31,123 nucleotides of DNA from VMFW01 sp038058095 (GCA_038058095.1 JBBUBW010000034.1:1-31123); one strand, 5' to 3'. Counted from the stretch's first letter, positions 13,830-22,043 are shown. Program-made: numbers and translations. The notes: generated from the sequence alone by a model not told the origin.

Positions 13830-14963
13830 ATGAGAATCATCGCCCACCTCGATATGGATGCTTTTTTCGCAGCTGTGGAAGAAAGAGATCGTCCTCGCCT
13901 TAAGGGTAAGCCAATTGTAGTCGGTGCCGACCCTCAAGGCGGCAAAGGCAGAGGAGTCGTTTCGACTGCAAACTACAAGGCACGCGAATACGGCATCCAT
14001 TCCGCTATGCCTATCACAAAAGCCTGGGAACTTTCTCAAAAGGCCAAAAAAGAAGGCAAGCCCGAAGCGGTTTTCATCGAACCCACCTTCCATAACTATT
14101 CAGAAGTTTCAAAAAAAGTTTTCGATATCGTCTTGCAAACCATAGAACAGGTTTACCCTTCTAAGTTTTCAGTCGAAAATTTAGAAAGGGCCAGCATTGA
14201 TGAAGCGTTTCTAGATTTGAGCCAGTTGAGATCTATGGAAAAAGCCGAGGAAATTTGCCGCGAACTAAAACAAGAAATAAAAAGTAAAGAAAAACTGACC
14301 TGCTCCATTGGAGTTGGGCCGAACAAACTCATTGCTAAAATCGCCTCCGACTTTAAAAAACCCGACGGGCTTACGGTTATATCAGAAAACAAAGTTGCCG
14401 AATTTCTTGACCCTTTGCCAATTCGAAAAATTCCCGGCATTGGACCCAAAACAGAAATATTATTAAAAAATCTTGGGGTTAAAACTATCAACGATTTAAG
14501 ACGACTTCCAAAAGAAAAACTTGAAAAGCTCCTAGGAAAATGGGGTGTTTCTTTATATAAAAAAGCGCGAGGAGAAGATGACTCCCTGGTCGGGGAGTTT
14601 AACGAGATTAAATCAATCAGCGAACAGGAGACTTTTTCTCAAGACACTCTTGATCCGAACTTCATCTTGAGCCGTTTAAAACTTTTATGCGTGAGTGTTT
14701 TTAGGAGTTTTTCCGCCAAAGGCGGATCCTCCTTTAGAGGACAGAAAAGTGGTTTCAAAAGTTATAAAACCATAACTATTACTGTTAGATTTTCCGGCTT
14801 CGAAACAAAAAACCGAAGCCATACTCTAAAATCTGAAGCAAGGGATTTATCCACCCTTGAATTTGAGGCTATGAGATTAATTTCTCCATTCTTCGACACA
14901 CGTGAAAATCCTAAGAAGAAAAGGATCCGCCTAATTGGCGTCAGAATCGAAAAAATGAAATAA
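13830..14963 (+). CDS. dinB: DNA polymerase IV (Y-family translesion polymerase)
   Basis: Low-fidelity polymerase that copies across damaged bases. 377 aa. Palm motifs: HLDMDAFFAAVEERD (about 6-20, metal Asp) and SIDEAFLDLS (about 117, catalytic Asp-Glu). Also KPIVVGADPQGGKGRGVVSTANYKAREYGIHSAMP, SIGVGPNKLIAKIASDFKKPDGLTV, and a helix-hairpin-helix thumb region IPGIGPKTEILLKNLGV. Residues 295-305 (SAKGGSSFRGQ) in the little-finger domain are encoded by two adjacent hairpins and are foreign to the family. No beta-clamp peptide is obvious at the C-terminus (IGVRIEKMK). Confidence 0.95.
   Translation: MRIIAHLDMDAFFAAVEERDRPRLKGKPIVVGADPQGGKGRGVVSTANYKAREYGIHSAMPITKAWELSQKAKKEGKPEAVFIEPTFHNYSEVSKKVFDIVLQTIEQVYPSKFSVENLERASIDEAFLDLSQLRSMEKAEEICRELKQEIKSKEKLTCSIGVGPNKLIAKIASDFKKPDGLTVISENKVAEFLDPLPIRKIPGIGPKTEILLKNLGVKTINDLRRLPKEKLEKLLGKWGVSLYKKARGEDDSLVGEFNEIKSISEQETFSQDTLDPNFILSRLKLLCVSVFRSFSAKGGSSFRGQKSGFKSYKTITITVRFSGFETKNRSHTLKSEARDLSTLEFEAMRLISPFFDTRENPKKKRIRLIGVRIEKMK
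14712..14741. repeat. Double-hairpin insert in dinB
   Basis: TCCGCC-AAA-GGCGGA followed directly by TCCTC-CTTTA-GAGGA. Both are perfect stems. The TCCGCC/GGCGGA arms match those of the inserts at 1741 and 21481, here read in another frame. Confidence 0.68.
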
Positions 14964-14975
14964 TACTTTAGTAAG

Positions 14976-15084
14976 AAAAAAGTAGGGCTCCGTCTGGAAG
15001 TTTCCATAGGAGCCCTCGCATCTAGCAATTCATCAGCAAGCGGCCTAACTAGACGCAGTAGGCTCGGGTCAACTACTAACCAGT
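14976..15084 (-). ncRNA. Candidate small RNA, minus strand
   Basis: On the minus strand a TATAAT (15096-15091) starts a region of about 109 nt with no meaningful frame. It holds a stem GCGTCTAG / CTAGATGC (15056-15049 and 15025-15018, one G.U) and then a terminator-type hairpin AGGGCTCC..TGGAA/TTCCA..GGAGCCCT (15016-14984) followed by ACTTTTTTC. The -35 is weak and no RNA family is recognised. Confidence 0.42.
14984..15016 (-). terminator. Intrinsic terminator on the minus strand
   Basis: An 8-bp perfect outer stem (AGGGCTCC/GGAGCCCT) and a 5-bp inner stem, with a T-run only on the minus-strand side. It therefore ends a minus transcript rather than dinB. Confidence 0.72.
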
Positions 15085-15111
15085 ATATTTATTATATATT
15101 TTCTTAATAAA

Positions 15112-16041
15112 ATGAAAAAATATCTTCTGATTTTAATCGCAGTTTTTGTAGCCATCGGCGGTTTCTTCGCAATCAAAAATTTCGTTCCCAATCTCAAAAC
15201 CGATACATCCGGAGCTGTTACCGCTTTAAAGAAAACGCTTAATACCGCCATTGATTCCAAAATTGGCGGGATAACCACTAGCGTCCCGAAGGCTAACAAA
15301 ACAGTCCAGAAGCAAATCTCCACGCCTCCACCCTTAGTCACAAAAACTGCGCCCGTCTCGCCGTCCACTGCGCTCTCGAAACTTGGAGTTCTTGTTTGGA
15401 CCAATGTTCAAAGAGATTTAAATGGCAAGATGCCTTCGCTAACATCTAATTCCATCCTCGATCAGATCGCCAATCTCCGGCTTCAAGATATGTTTAGCCG
15501 CCAGTATTTTGAGCATATTTCTCCCATCGGCGAAGGCGCGAGCGACTTAGCTAGAACGAACGGCTACGAGTTTATTGTTATTGGCGAAAATATTGCTCTT
15601 GGCAATTTTGAAAGCGACCAGAAACTAGTCGATGCCTGGATGGCCAGTCCCGGCCACCGGGCCAATATTTTGAACACTCGCTACCAGGAAATTGGTATTG
15701 CCGTGGGAGAGGGGACTTTTGACGGTCAAAAAACTTGGCTTGCGGTTCAGATTTTCGGTAAGCCCATTTCTTCTTGTCCTCAAATTGACGGAAATATTAA
15801 AACTCAAATTGAAACTAATAAATCAATTATCGATAATCTTCAAAATCAAGCCCAAGCCGTCCGCACCGATCTCGAATCCAGCTCTCCTCAAACTAAAGCT
15901 GAAGTCGAAATCTATAACCAAAAAGTTAATCAATACAATAGTTTGATTTCTCAAATTAATTCATTGATTTCTGAAACAAAAAATCTCGTGGCAAACTACA
16001 ACAATCAAGTTCAGGCTTTTAACTTATGCTTTTCTAATTAG
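15112..16041 (+). CDS. Secreted or membrane-anchored CAP (SCP/PR1, YkwD-like) domain protein
   Basis: A 309-aa protein. The N-terminal hydrophobic segment (about 4-22) is a signal or anchor, followed by a Ser/Thr/Pro linker to about 90. The CAP domain (about 95-220) has QDMFSRQYFEHISP, GENIALGNF and WMASPGHRANILNTRYQEIGIAV, including the His and Glu of the CAP cavity. The C-terminal 80 residues (NKSIIDNLQNQAQAVRTDLES...) form a probable coiled coil. CAP proteins occur at bacterial surfaces; the molecular role is unclear. TATATT lies 11 nt before the ATG. Confidence 0.87.
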   Translation: MKKYLLILIAVFVAIGGFFAIKNFVPNLKTDTSGAVTALKKTLNTAIDSKIGGITTSVPKANKTVQKQISTPPPLVTKTAPVSPSTALSKLGVLVWTNVQRDLNGKMPSLTSNSILDQIANLRLQDMFSRQYFEHISPIGEGASDLARTNGYEFIVIGENIALGNFESDQKLVDAWMASPGHRANILNTRYQEIGIAVGEGTFDGQKTWLAVQIFGKPISSCPQIDGNIKTQIETNKSIIDNLQNQAQAVRTDLESSSPQTKAEVEIYNQKVNQYNSLISQINSLISETKNLVANYNNQVQAFNLCFSN

Positions 16042-16106
16042 ATAAAATTTCGCTAGTTCACAATTTCTTTAAAAAGAGTAAAATGAAATAACATTTTAAA
16101 ATAACC

Positions 16107-16388
16107 ATGAAAGCTCTTTGGAATAATTTCGTCGTTGCCGAAAGCGAAAAAACCGTCACTTTTGAAGATAAACTTTATTTTCCCTACGACTCAGTTAAGC
16201 TCCAATACTTCAGCAAGAATGGGAAAGTTTTTTCGTCCACCACGCAAGGCGTCTGCGAATATTACGATATAGAAGTCGGAGGAGTAAATAAGCGCGACGG
16301 CGCCTGGATGTGCCCCAATCCTAAAACGCAAATCAAAAATATAGCCGACTATTTTTCGTTTGATAAAGAAATAGAAATTAAAAAATAA
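16107..16388 (+). CDS. DUF427 domain protein
   Basis: A 93-aa protein: MKALWNNFVVAESEKTVTFEDKLYFPYDSV fits the DUF427 pattern W...V(I)A.S..T....YFP...V, and TQGVCEYYDIEVGG fits its second half. Function is not established for the family. TAAAAT sits 4 nt before the ATG, consistent with a leaderless message. The next gene follows after 4 nt, so the two form an operon. Confidence 0.75.
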   Translation: MKALWNNFVVAESEKTVTFEDKLYFPYDSVKLQYFSKNGKVFSSTTQGVCEYYDIEVGGVNKRDGAWMCPNPKTQIKNIADYFSFDKEIEIKK

Positions 16389-16392
16389 AACA

Positions 16393-16593
16393 ATGCAAAA
16401 ACGAAGCTATCTTATTACTGCTATCGTCATTGGTGTCATTTTTCTTTTTATTTTATTTGGTGGGAATAAAGTCAAAAAAGAGGCGCCGTCCAATCCTTCA
16501 GTAGAAAAAGGTATTGATGTCGCTACTTCAAGTGACTCTATCAATAACGCTACCGGAAGCGAAGCCCAGACGTCACTTCCAGTGAGTCAATAA
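16393..16593 (+). CDS. Small single-pass membrane protein, unknown function
   Basis: A 66-aa protein: MQKRSYLITAIVIGVIFLFILFGG is a transmembrane anchor, followed by KKEAPSNPS and a Ser/Thr/Asn-rich tail that is probably disordered outside the cell. Convergent with the membrane fusion gene on the other strand; no clear terminator lies in the 15-nt gap. No family recognised. Confidence 0.55.
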   Translation: MQKRSYLITAIVIGVIFLFILFGGNKVKKEAPSNPSVEKGIDVATSSDSINNATGSEAQTSLPVSQ

Positions 16594-16608
16594 TTTTTTA
16601 TTCGGAGC

Positions 16609-17891
16609 TTACTTTATACTTAGCGGATTTACTACTTTGTCACCCTCCGCCACACCGGAGAGAATTTGTGCGCTTCCCTTAGCGTCTTTCATTCCAACAG
16701 TAACTGGAGTTTCCTTTAGTTCGTCATTTTCAAGTTTCATTGCAAAAGTGCCACTGTCTTTTTCGGTGATTGTGTAAATCGGCAAAATCAAGGCGTTCGG
16801 TTCGCTGGCGGTTTGAATGATTAAATTCGTGGTTAATCCGCTTTTTAATCGCGAATCAGGTTTATCGAAAGAAATTTTTACTTTGAAATTAACTACGCCG
16901 TTAACCAAAGTTTCGGCCGGATCAATGTAAAAAACCTTTCCGGTAAAAGTTTCTCCCGGAAAAGCGTCTAGAGTTATTTCTACATTATTCCCCGAAGCAA
17001 TTTTGCCGATACTAATTTCGGGAATGTTCGTTTCTATTTCGAGTTGGCTTTCAGAAATTATTGACAAAAAAGTTGTGTTTGGCGAAGCAACCTCACCCAC
17101 CCTAAGATTCTGCTTTGTAACTGTACCCGCGATAGGGGAATAAAGAACGCTTTTTTGAATTTGTGCCTCAACTAAAGCCACTTTAGCTTCGGCTTGTTTT
17201 AATTGCGCTTCCTGGGAAGCAATCTGTTCTTTCGTTGATCCAGCAAGTTTTAGATTCAATTCATCTTGGATTTTCTGGACCGTATCGCCTCGAGAAGAAA
17301 TGGTCTGTTTCTGATTGCTCGCGCTCGAAAGAGCAGTATTTATATTTGTCCGGGCTGTATTAATATTTGTTCGATAAGTGTCAGTTGTTGATTGGGTTAA
17401 ACCCACTGACCCTCCCACGAGAGACGATAGCTTATCGAGAAATAAGCGGATTGATTCAAGATAGCTCTGCGCATTTTTTAAAGCTCCGTCTCTTTGATTT
17501 TAACATCTTCCAGCCTTGACCCGATTTTTAGCTCGTCGAGTTTCGCCTTCTGTGAATCTGTGTTTGCCTGCGCATCGAGAAGTTGAGCTCTCAACTCGCT
17601 AGTGTCCAAATAAATTAAAGCTTGTCCAGCACCGATTTTATCTCCTACGAAAACATTTACGGCAGTTACTCTCCCGCTGCGTTCGAAAGCTAAATCAACA
17701 CTGTTGGCTGATTTAGTTTTGCCGGTAATCTCAACTTCTTGGGCAATAGGCCGGCGTTTAACTTGGATAATTTCATAATTCCCGTTTCTCGCTTTGAAAA
17801 TTAAAACGGCTAAAATTATCAAAATAACGGCGGAGACCGGTACCAAAAAACCTTTCTTTTTTAAAAAACTAAAACCAGTCTTGTTTGGCAT
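16609..17891 (-). pseudogene. HlyD/RND-type membrane fusion protein, broken by a -1 frameshift
   Basis: Periplasmic-adaptor-type subunit of an efflux or secretion system. Frame 1 (17891-17478, 137 aa): TM anchor (about 13-29), then the barrel-sandwich half VDLAFERSGRVTAVNVFVGDKIGAGQALIYLD, ending EDVKIKETEL and TAA. Reading on in the -1 frame from about 17481 gives LKNAQSYLESIRLFLDKLS... joined to 16609-17418: a coiled coil, SVLYSPIAGTVTKQNLRVGEVASP and beta-barrel domains. Together about 427 aa, a full-length adaptor. The break is at CTTTAAAAAAT (about 17483-17473). TAA comes before the A6 run and no classical slippery heptamer is in frame, so a true mutation or an assembly indel is more likely than programmed frameshifting. 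No ABC or RND partner is in the window. A TATAAT box lies 15 nt before the ATG. Confidence 0.82.
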
Positions 17892-17943
17892 GTTAAGATT
17901 GCACTAATTATATAATTATTCTCAATCTTTTTCTATACCCAAT

Positions 17944-18984
17944 ATGAATAACCACATTAAAAAACTTATCGAACGCTATAACTATCAATTCCCGAAAGAG
18001 CTGATTGCCCAAGAGCCGGCTTCGCCAAGAGATAGCGCCCAGCTTCTAATTTATAATCAAAAGAACCATTCCATTAAGTTTGATAATTTTTTTAACCTTA
18101 CAAAATATTTACCCCATGGCTCAATTTTAGTATTCAACGAAACCGAAGTTATCCCTGCGCGATTAGTTCTAAGAAAAGAAACTGGCGGCAAAGTTAAGGC
18201 GCTCTTTATTGAGGAATCCCACGAATTGGTTAAAGTTATGGCCGACAGAAAATTAATTCCTTTGTCCAAACTTTTTATCAACAAAAAACTTTTCTTCACT
18301 GTCCAAAAACAGGAAGAAAAATTCTACCTTTTACAACCATCATTCAATTTAAGAATACTTTCGCAAATTCTCGAGAAATATGGCGAAACTCCCATTCCCC
18401 CTTATATAAAAAATACCCCACTAAAAGAAGGGGAGTTAAGAGAAAAATATCAAACAATTTTCGCTAAAACCAAAGGTTCGGTTGCCGCACCAACGGCTTC
18501 CCTTCATTTCACAAAACGTCTTTTTAAGAAAATAAAAACCCAAGGTTTCGGAGTAGAATTCATTACTCTTCACGTTGGTCTGGGCACTTTTGCTCCTCTA
18601 GAGGAAGGAAATTTTAAGCTCGGCCGTCTGCACGAAGAAAAATATTTTATTGATCCTCGAGTAGCTTGCGCGCTAAATCATGCCAAAAAAATCGGCCGCC
18701 CAATCATTGCGGTTGGCACCACTACGGCGAGGACGCTAGAATCGGCATCTCTAAAAAACGGCAAACTTAAAAACCTAAACGGCGCTACTGACCTCTTTAT
18801 TCGCGAAGGCTACCGCTTTAGTTTTATCGACGGGCTTATCACAAATTTTCACGTTCCGCATTCAAGCTTGTTGATGTTGGTTTCAGCGTTAGTTGGTCGA
18901 GAAAGATTACTAGAACTCTACAAAACCGCCATTCGAAAAAAGTTCCGGCTTTTTTCCTTCGGAGATGGCATGTTAATTTATTGA
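17944..18984 (+). CDS. queA: S-adenosylmethionine:tRNA ribosyltransferase-isomerase
   Basis: Transfers the ribosyl part of SAM to preQ1-tRNA to make epoxyqueuosine in tRNA wobble position 34. 346 aa, close to the usual 350. Motifs: YQFPKELIAQEPASPRDSAQLL (about 14-35), LVFNETEVIPARL, YGETPIPPYIKN, GSVAAPTASLHFTKRL, FITLHVGLGTFAPL, VGTTTARTLES and LITNFHVPHSSLLMLVSALVG. Divergent from the membrane fusion gene. Its partner tgt lies 8 kb downstream, and metK, which supplies SAM, is the next core gene. TATACC lies 4 nt before the ATG, so the message may be leaderless. Confidence 0.95.
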   Translation: MNNHIKKLIERYNYQFPKELIAQEPASPRDSAQLLIYNQKNHSIKFDNFFNLTKYLPHGSILVFNETEVIPARLVLRKETGGKVKALFIEESHELVKVMADRKLIPLSKLFINKKLFFTVQKQEEKFYLLQPSFNLRILSQILEKYGETPIPPYIKNTPLKEGELREKYQTIFAKTKGSVAAPTASLHFTKRLFKKIKTQGFGVEFITLHVGLGTFAPLEEGNFKLGRLHEEKYFIDPRVACALNHAKKIGRPIIAVGTTTARTLESASLKNGKLKNLNGATDLFIREGYRFSFIDGLITNFHVPHSSLLMLVSALVGRERLLELYKTAIRKKFRLFSFGDGMLIY

Positions 18985-19009
18985 CGCTTTGTCCCCTAAG
19001 GAGTATTCT
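18981..19009 (+). promoter_or_regulatory. Promoter of the 68-aa Cys-rich gene
   Basis: TTGACG (18981-18986), 17-nt spacer, TATTCT (19004-19009). It overlaps the last codons of queA. Predicted start near 19016. Confidence 0.65.
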
Positions 19010-19032
19010 AATAATTAGCAAAGGAGGAAGGT

Positions 19033-19239
19033 ATGAACGAGAAATCCGCTTTTGACGACGAAATAGTTTGTCTAAACTGTGGACATTCTGAAGATCTCCA
19101 CCGCGCCGACCAAGTCTGCTCAGGTTGCTATACTCAACCAGATGGAGAGGACATTGAGATTCCCTGTGATTGCAGAGACTTCGAACCCGCAACTCTCACT
19201 GAATATCTTGCCCCGGCTAAAGACACGAAGGTCGACTAA
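19033..19239 (+). CDS. Small Cys-rich, probably zinc-binding protein
   Basis: A 68-aa acidic protein with Cys/His pairs spaced like a small zinc ribbon: CLNCGHSEDLH (about 15-25), CSGC (about 31) and CDC (about 47). AAAGGAGGAAGGT precedes the ATG, a very strong ribosome binding site. Own promoter and own terminator (19271). No family recognised; its layout parallels the Cys-rich protein at 22081. A role in nucleic-acid or protein binding is only a guess. Confidence 0.72.
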   Translation: MNEKSAFDDEIVCLNCGHSEDLHRADQVCSGCYTQPDGEDIEIPCDCRDFEPATLTEYLAPAKDTKVD

Positions 19240-19270
19240 GCCACAAATCCGAGCGCCATTTTCTCCAATC

Positions 19271-19295
19271 AGGCCGGTCATTGACTGGCCTTTTT
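19271..19295 (+). terminator. Intrinsic terminator of the Cys-rich gene
   Basis: AGGCC(G)GTCA-T-TGAC(T)GGCCT followed by TTTTG. Stem with one G/T mismatch and a short loop. Confidence 0.8.
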
Positions 19296-19376
19296 GTTCT
19301 AAGGATTTATCCACTATTTGATTTACAAGTATTCCCATTGTATTATCAACACCAATAGTTTCAAAACAAAAATAAT

Positions 19377-20429
19377 ATGAACAAACCCAAAGTTTATACC
19401 GTTGAAAGCGTCACCGCCGGTCATCCCGATAAAGTCTGCGATCAAATCTCTGACGCGATACTGGATGAGTGTTTGAGGCAAGATCCTAAAAGCCGAGTAG
19501 CCGTGGAAACTCTGGGGTCTCACGGATTGCTGGTAATCGGCGGAGAAGTTACCACTAACGCTAACTTCGATTCAGCGGAAATCACGCGAAAACTTTATAA
19601 AGATATCGGCTACTCCGACGAGCTTGAAATTATCGCTCACCTCGTTAAGCAGTCGCCAGACATCGCTCAAGGAGTGGACACTGGCGGCGCCGGCGATCAG
19701 GGTATTATGTATGGCTATGCCGAGAAAGATGGATCATCTGAATTTCTCCCCGAAAGCATTTTCTTAGTTCACAATTTAACAAAAAGACTCGAAACAATGC
19801 GTCGAAGCGGTAAATTCTCTTGGCTTAAACCTGACGGCAAAGCGCAAGTCACTATGGAAAACGGCCGTATTCGGACCATTCTCGTCAGTTGCCAGCACGG
19901 CGAAGAAATTAATCAGCCGGAAATAAAAGCCACCCTTATTGAAAATCTAATCAAGCCCTTAGTCCCAGATATCTCCAGCGTCGAAATTCTAGTTAATCCT
20001 ACAGGAAAATTTGTCCTCGGAGGCTTTGCGGCCGATGCGGGGCTTACCGGAAGAAAAATTATGGTTGATACCTATTGCGGTCTCGCGCCCCACGGAGGGG
20101 GTTGTTTTTCCGGCAAAGACCCCACTAAAGTTGACCGTTCCGCCGCCTATATGGCGCGCTTCGCCGCCAAAAATATTGTGGCGAACGGCTTAGCCAAAGA
20201 ATGCTTGGTATCTGTAGCTTATGCTATCGGCCGAGCCGAACCCCTAATGGTTGAAGCCATCGACCAAAACGATAATAGTTTAGCCGATCTCGTAAAACAG
20301 AAATTTGATTTTCGGCCCCTAGCCATTATCGAAAGATTAAATCTCCGCCGCCCGATTTATCTTCCCACCGCCGCATACGGCCACTTCGGCCGCCCCGGCC
20401 TCCCCTGGGAAGAAATCATCTCGTTTTAA
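19377..20429 (+). CDS. metK: S-adenosylmethionine synthetase
   Basis: Makes SAM from methionine and ATP. 350 aa, shorter than the 384 of E. coli. Motifs: VESVTAGHPDKVCDQISDAILDE (about 8-30, ATP-site His), GSHGLLVIGGEVTTNA, DTGGAGDQGIMYGYA (about 103-117, the GAGDQG methionine/ATP loop) and HGGGCFSGKDPTKVDRSAAYMAR (about 237-259, P-loop-like). The Ala of the common GGGAFSGKD is Cys here. SAM feeds queA upstream and general methylation. No strong ribosome binding site; TATTAT about 35 nt upstream may be the -10. Confidence 0.96.
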   Translation: MNKPKVYTVESVTAGHPDKVCDQISDAILDECLRQDPKSRVAVETLGSHGLLVIGGEVTTNANFDSAEITRKLYKDIGYSDELEIIAHLVKQSPDIAQGVDTGGAGDQGIMYGYAEKDGSSEFLPESIFLVHNLTKRLETMRRSGKFSWLKPDGKAQVTMENGRIRTILVSCQHGEEINQPEIKATLIENLIKPLVPDISSVEILVNPTGKFVLGGFAADAGLTGRKIMVDTYCGLAPHGGGCFSGKDPTKVDRSAAYMARFAAKNIVANGLAKECLVSVAYAIGRAEPLMVEAIDQNDNSLADLVKQKFDFRPLAIIERLNLRRPIYLPTAAYGHFGRPGLPWEEIISF

Positions 20430-20437
20430 TTTTATAA

Positions 20438-20466
20438 AATCAGGAGTCGCTGGGCGACTCCTGATT
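20438..20466. terminator. Bidirectional intrinsic terminator
   Basis: AATCAGGAGTCGC, TGG, GCGACTCCTGATT: a perfect 13-bp stem between convergent metK and the 72-aa gene. The minus side has TTTTAT and the plus side TGTTTCT, so it probably serves both. Confidence 0.85.
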
Positions 20467-20493
20467 GTTTCTGCTTCATTATTCCTCAGTTTT

Positions 20494-20712
20494 TCATCCT
20501 CTCATTCGGTTGTCGAGAAAAAACCTGTTCGGGTAGAGGTATACCGCGAACGTGCCATCAGTGTACCGAACTTGAAAAGCGGGCCTCTTTCTCACTAGGC
20601 AATGCTTAGTAATAACTCCTTTACCAGCTAAAGTTCCGCGGGCAGGGTTTATTACTTTTACACCGATATGGACTGTTGACCACGACAAATTATCTCTCGG
20701 GCTATCTCCCAT
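20494..20712 (-). CDS. Small basic protein with a KOW/SH3-like pattern
   Basis: A 72-aa protein starting MGDSPRDNLSWSTVHIGVKV. The run VKVINPARGTLAGKGVITKHC...FQVRYTDGTFAVYLYPNRFFL resembles a small beta-barrel of KOW or Tudor type (G.V..g.lAGKG.V...v.Y.DG....l....). This is a pattern judgement, not a match I can prove. GGGGAGGATACA before the ATG is a strong ribosome binding site. Convergent with metK, with a shared terminator; upstream 20713-20831 shows AT-rich sequence but no unambiguous -35/-10 pair. Confidence 0.68.
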   Translation of the reverse strand: MGDSPRDNLSWSTVHIGVKVINPARGTLAGKGVITKHCLVRKRPAFQVRYTDGTFAVYLYPNRFFLDNRMRG

Positions 20713-20831
20713 TGTATCCTCCCCGTCGATGTTAAAATTCCAATTATTCTTTTATAAAAATAACACGCCCCAACAATCATTTCAACGATGCTCTAAATTT
20801 CACTTTTCCCCAGTCGCTATCCTTATTTTGT

Positions 20832-20837
20832 TATAAT
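20832..20837 (+). promoter_or_regulatory. -10 box of the DUF378 gene
   Basis: TATAAT preceded by TTTTGT; predicted start near 20844. The leader of about 50 nt holds CGAAA-GGTCGAAACTAA-TTTCG (20860-20881), a small hairpin with GGTCGA in its loop. Confidence 0.55.
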
Positions 20838-20893
20838 TATTCCGTTAGTAATTCATACTCGAAAGGTCGAAACTAATTTCGATTACAAAAAAT

Positions 20894-21109
20894 ATGAAAG
20901 GTTTGCATGTGGTCACGTGGATTCTTCTCGTGATCGGGGGTTTAAACTGGTTATTGGTTGGCCTCAAGCTTGGCGGTATTGGTGAGTGGTTACCGAGCAT
21001 TGCCAATATCATCTTTATTTTAGTCGGACTCTCGGCTATCTACGAGCTGGCAACCCACAAGAAAAACTGTAAGTTATGCGGCAACCAGAGTGCAGCCCCG
21101 ATGGCTTAG
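20894..21109 (+). CDS. DUF378 family membrane protein
   Basis: A 71-aa protein: VTWILLVIGGLNWLLVGL and IANIIFILVGLSAIYEL are two transmembrane segments fitting the DUF378 signature (IGGLNW..VG and I..ILVGLSA.Y). A C-terminal CKLC could bind metal. Function unknown for the family. One-gene unit with its own terminator at 21131. No good ribosome binding site lies next to the ATG. Confidence 0.83.
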   Translation: MKGLHVVTWILLVIGGLNWLLVGLKLGGIGEWLPSIANIIFILVGLSAIYELATHKKNCKLCGNQSAAPMA

Positions 21110-21130
21110 TTCGTCATTCTTGATTGATAA

Positions 21131-21167
21131 AACAAAAAAACCCCTGCGCGAAACGGGGTTTTTTGTT
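21131..21167 (+). terminator. Intrinsic terminator of the DUF378 gene
   Basis: AACAAAAAAACCCC, loop TGCGCGAAAC, GGGGTTTTTTGTT: long stem with the T-run inside its 3' arm. Confidence 0.87.
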
Positions 21168-21192
21168 ACTCACATATCATATTTTAATATGC

Positions 21193-21198
21193 TAGAAT
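21193..21198 (+). promoter_or_regulatory. Extended -10 promoter of the Gmad2-GerMN gene
   Basis: TGC-TAGAAT, 7 nt, then ATG at 21206. The surrounding bases are nearly the same as at 9797-9817. Leaderless-type start. Confidence 0.65.
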
Positions 21199-21205
21199 AA
21201 TCGCT

Positions 21206-22039
21206 ATGGAAAAGAAAATCCTTATCCTCTTGACCGCCGTCCTAGTTTTAATGATTGCCGCCGTTCTTTTTATTCCTGCTCCCAAGAAAGATAAAACCAA
21301 ACCGGCTCCGCCTTCCACGAGTCCTAATCTTAAGGTGTATAACCTCGCGCCCAATCAGGAAATAACTTCTCCGCTAGTTATTTTTGGCGAAGCCAAAGGC
21401 TGGTATTTTGAAGCTTCCTTCTCGGTTAAAATACAAGACGAAAAAGGAAATGTTTTAGCCGCCACTCCTGCGCAAGCCAATCCGCCAGTTGGCGGAGACT
21501 GGATGACCAATGAATTCGTTCCATTTGAGGCGAAACTTGAGTTCAATCAACCTACCAGCTCAAAAGGATTTGTTATTTTATCAAAAGACAATCCATCTGG
21601 CCTCAAGGAAAACTCGGAATCAGTTCAAATCCCGGTGATTTTCAAAATGGAGACAAGCGAAATAAAAGCCTACTTCGGTAATAACAAACTCGATCCCGAA
21701 GTTAGCTGCAATAAAGTCTTCCCCGTAATACGAAAAATTCCAAAAACCCAAACTCCGGGACGCGCAGCGCTGGAAGAAATGCTCAAAGGTCCCAGCCCCG
21801 AAGAAAAATCTTCCGGATTTTTCACCAGCATTAACCCTGGAGTAACAATTCAAAAATTCGTTATTCAAGACGGTGCCGCTAAAGTAGATTTCAGTCCCAA
21901 TATAGAAGAAAGAGTTGGCGGTTCCTGCCGTGTGGCGGCTATTAGCGCTCAAATTATTCAAACCCTAAAGCAATTTCCCACCGTGAAGAATGTTATAATA
22001 TCGATTAACGGGCGTACTGAAGATATCCTTCAGCCATAA
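21206..22039 (+). CDS. Membrane-anchored Gmad2 and GerMN domain protein
   Basis: A 277-aa protein. N-terminal anchor (about 4-23), then a Pro-rich linker. Gmad2 Ig-like domain (about 45-148): ITSPLVIFGEAKGWYFEASFSVKIQDEKGNVL and DWMTNEFVPFEAKLEF. GerMN domain (about 152-270): IKAYFGNNKLDP, ALEEMLKGPSPEEKSSGFFTSI, AKVDFSPNIEERV and AQIIQTLKQFPTVKNVIISINGR. Both domains occur in spore germination proteins but are widespread in non-sporulating bacteria as surface proteins. Residues 92-97 (NPPVGG) are a palindrome-coded insert splitting AQA and DWMT. An extracytoplasmic structural or binding role is inferred. Confidence 0.87.
   Translation: MEKKILILLTAVLVLMIAAVLFIPAPKKDKTKPAPPSTSPNLKVYNLAPNQEITSPLVIFGEAKGWYFEASFSVKIQDEKGNVLAATPAQANPPVGGDWMTNEFVPFEAKLEFNQPTSSKGFVILSKDNPSGLKENSESVQIPVIFKMETSEIKAYFGNNKLDPEVSCNKVFPVIRKIPKTQTPGRAALEEMLKGPSPEEKSSGFFTSINPGVTIQKFVIQDGAAKVDFSPNIEERVGGSCRVAAISAQIIQTLKQFPTVKNVIISINGRTEDILQP
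21479..21496. repeat. 18-bp in-frame palindromic insert (NPPVGG)
   Basis: AA-TCCGCC-AGTT-GGCGGA. Same element and same reading frame as 1739-1756 in uvrB; the two differ only in the loop (2 of 18 positions). Confidence 0.72.
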
Positions 22040-22043
22040 AAAT

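Noticed and set aside
17473..17483. Programmed -1 frameshifting in the membrane fusion gene
   Set aside because: No X-XXY-YYZ heptamer is in the zero frame and the stop precedes the A6 run, so ordinary mutation or an assembly indel is the simpler reading.
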